Assembly: GCA_013214985.1 (NCBI GenBank)
Contig: JABSRY010000155.1
Span: forward strand, 1 to 6,235
DNA: 6,235 nucleotides
Source: Hyphomicrobiales bacterium
Lineage (GTDB): Bacteria > Pseudomonadota > Alphaproteobacteria > Rhizobiales > OSC116
Reading direction: 5' to 3'
The notes under the pieces are model-generated. The model ran no database searches. It saw only the letters and a program-made list of their open reading frames with translations, and was not told where the DNA came from. The translations under genes were made by a program, and so were the position numbers. Below are positions 6,065 to 6,235 of this stretch, in pieces (the first letter of the stretch is position 1; each line of letters begins with the position of its first letter).

Positions 6065-6235
6065 ATGGATGTAATTCAAAATGGTATTAATGGTGAATTA
6101 GTAACTTCAAAGTCGGATAAAAAAGTATCTGTATTTAACCCTGCTACGGGTGAAGTTTCTGCTGAATTACCATTGTCAAGCGTAGAAGAAGTGAATGACG
6201 CTGTTGCGGCAGCGAAGGATGCTTTGCCTGCTTGG
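6065..6235 (+). CDS. mmsA: CoA-acylating (methyl)malonate-semialdehyde dehydrogenase, N-terminal part (3' end outside window)
   Basis: An ATG at 6065 opens a frame of 57 codons that continues past the window end: MDVIQNGINGELV, then VFNPATGEVSAELPL, then VNDAVAAAKDALPAW. The 'NGxxV…VFNPATGEV' opening and the A/V-rich helix ending in PAW are typical of the aldehyde dehydrogenase N-terminus, and most like MmsA. The catalytic cysteine and the CoA-related features lie outside the window. The expected reaction is malonate semialdehyde to acetyl-CoA, or methylmalonate semialdehyde to propionyl-CoA, with NAD and CoA. This is the step after the preceding transaminase. It starts 1 bp after that gene's TGA. 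GAGG at 6052-6055, inside the transaminase 3' end, is 9 nt before the ATG, so the two are co-transcribed and probably translationally coupled. A different aldehyde dehydrogenase subgroup is possible but less likely given the context. Confidence 0.85.
   Translation, partial: MDVIQNGINGELVTSKSDKKVSVFNPATGEVSAELPLSSVEEVNDAVAAAKDALPAW

Overview
The window holds one coherent metabolic locus: reductive pyrimidine breakdown and the β-alanine / β-aminoisobutyrate branch that follows it. The gene set is a RutR regulator, a two-subunit PreT–PreA dihydropyrimidine dehydrogenase, a β-alanine:pyruvate-type aminotransferase and a CoA-acylating (methyl)malonate-semialdehyde dehydrogenase. Together with the protein sequences this points to an alphaproteobacterium. 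The DNA is AT-rich with many A/T-ending codons, so an AT-rich (possibly marine) lineage is more likely than a typical high-GC rhizobium or Rhodobacter. The genus cannot be told from this sequence.

Layout, left to right. Positions 1-516 (+) are the 3' part of rutR, cut at its 5' end by the window edge. Convergent to it, after 27 bp, is a leftward three-gene unit read in the order preT (4179-2848), preA (2782-1469) and a 10-TM DMT/EamA transporter (1449-544). The internal gaps are 65 bp and 19 bp, which suggests one operon. A 555-bp intergenic region (4180-4734) separates this unit from a rightward unit: an aminotransferase (4735-6063) and, 1 bp later, the N-terminal 57 codons of an mmsA-type aldehyde dehydrogenase that runs off the right edge.

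The best regulatory signal is a near-perfect RutR operator, TTGACCAACTGGTCAG, at 4640-4655. It overlaps the -35 box of a good sigma70-type promoter for the aminotransferase gene. It directly links the regulator at the left edge to the catabolic genes on the right. No comparable operator is visible in front of preT.

Expected joint function: PreT takes electrons from NAD(P)H and passes them to PreA, which reduces uracil or thymine to the dihydro form. Ring opening and decarbamoylation (dihydropyrimidinase and β-ureidopropionase) are not encoded here. The aminotransferase then turns β-alanine or β-aminoisobutyrate into (methyl)malonate semialdehyde, and MmsA converts that to acetyl-CoA or propionyl-CoA. 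The transporter is a candidate carrier for a pathway substrate or intermediate, inferred from its position only. I see no mobile element, CRISPR array, tRNA or rRNA, and no clearly novel system. The open questions lie in the regulatory region and the transporter.
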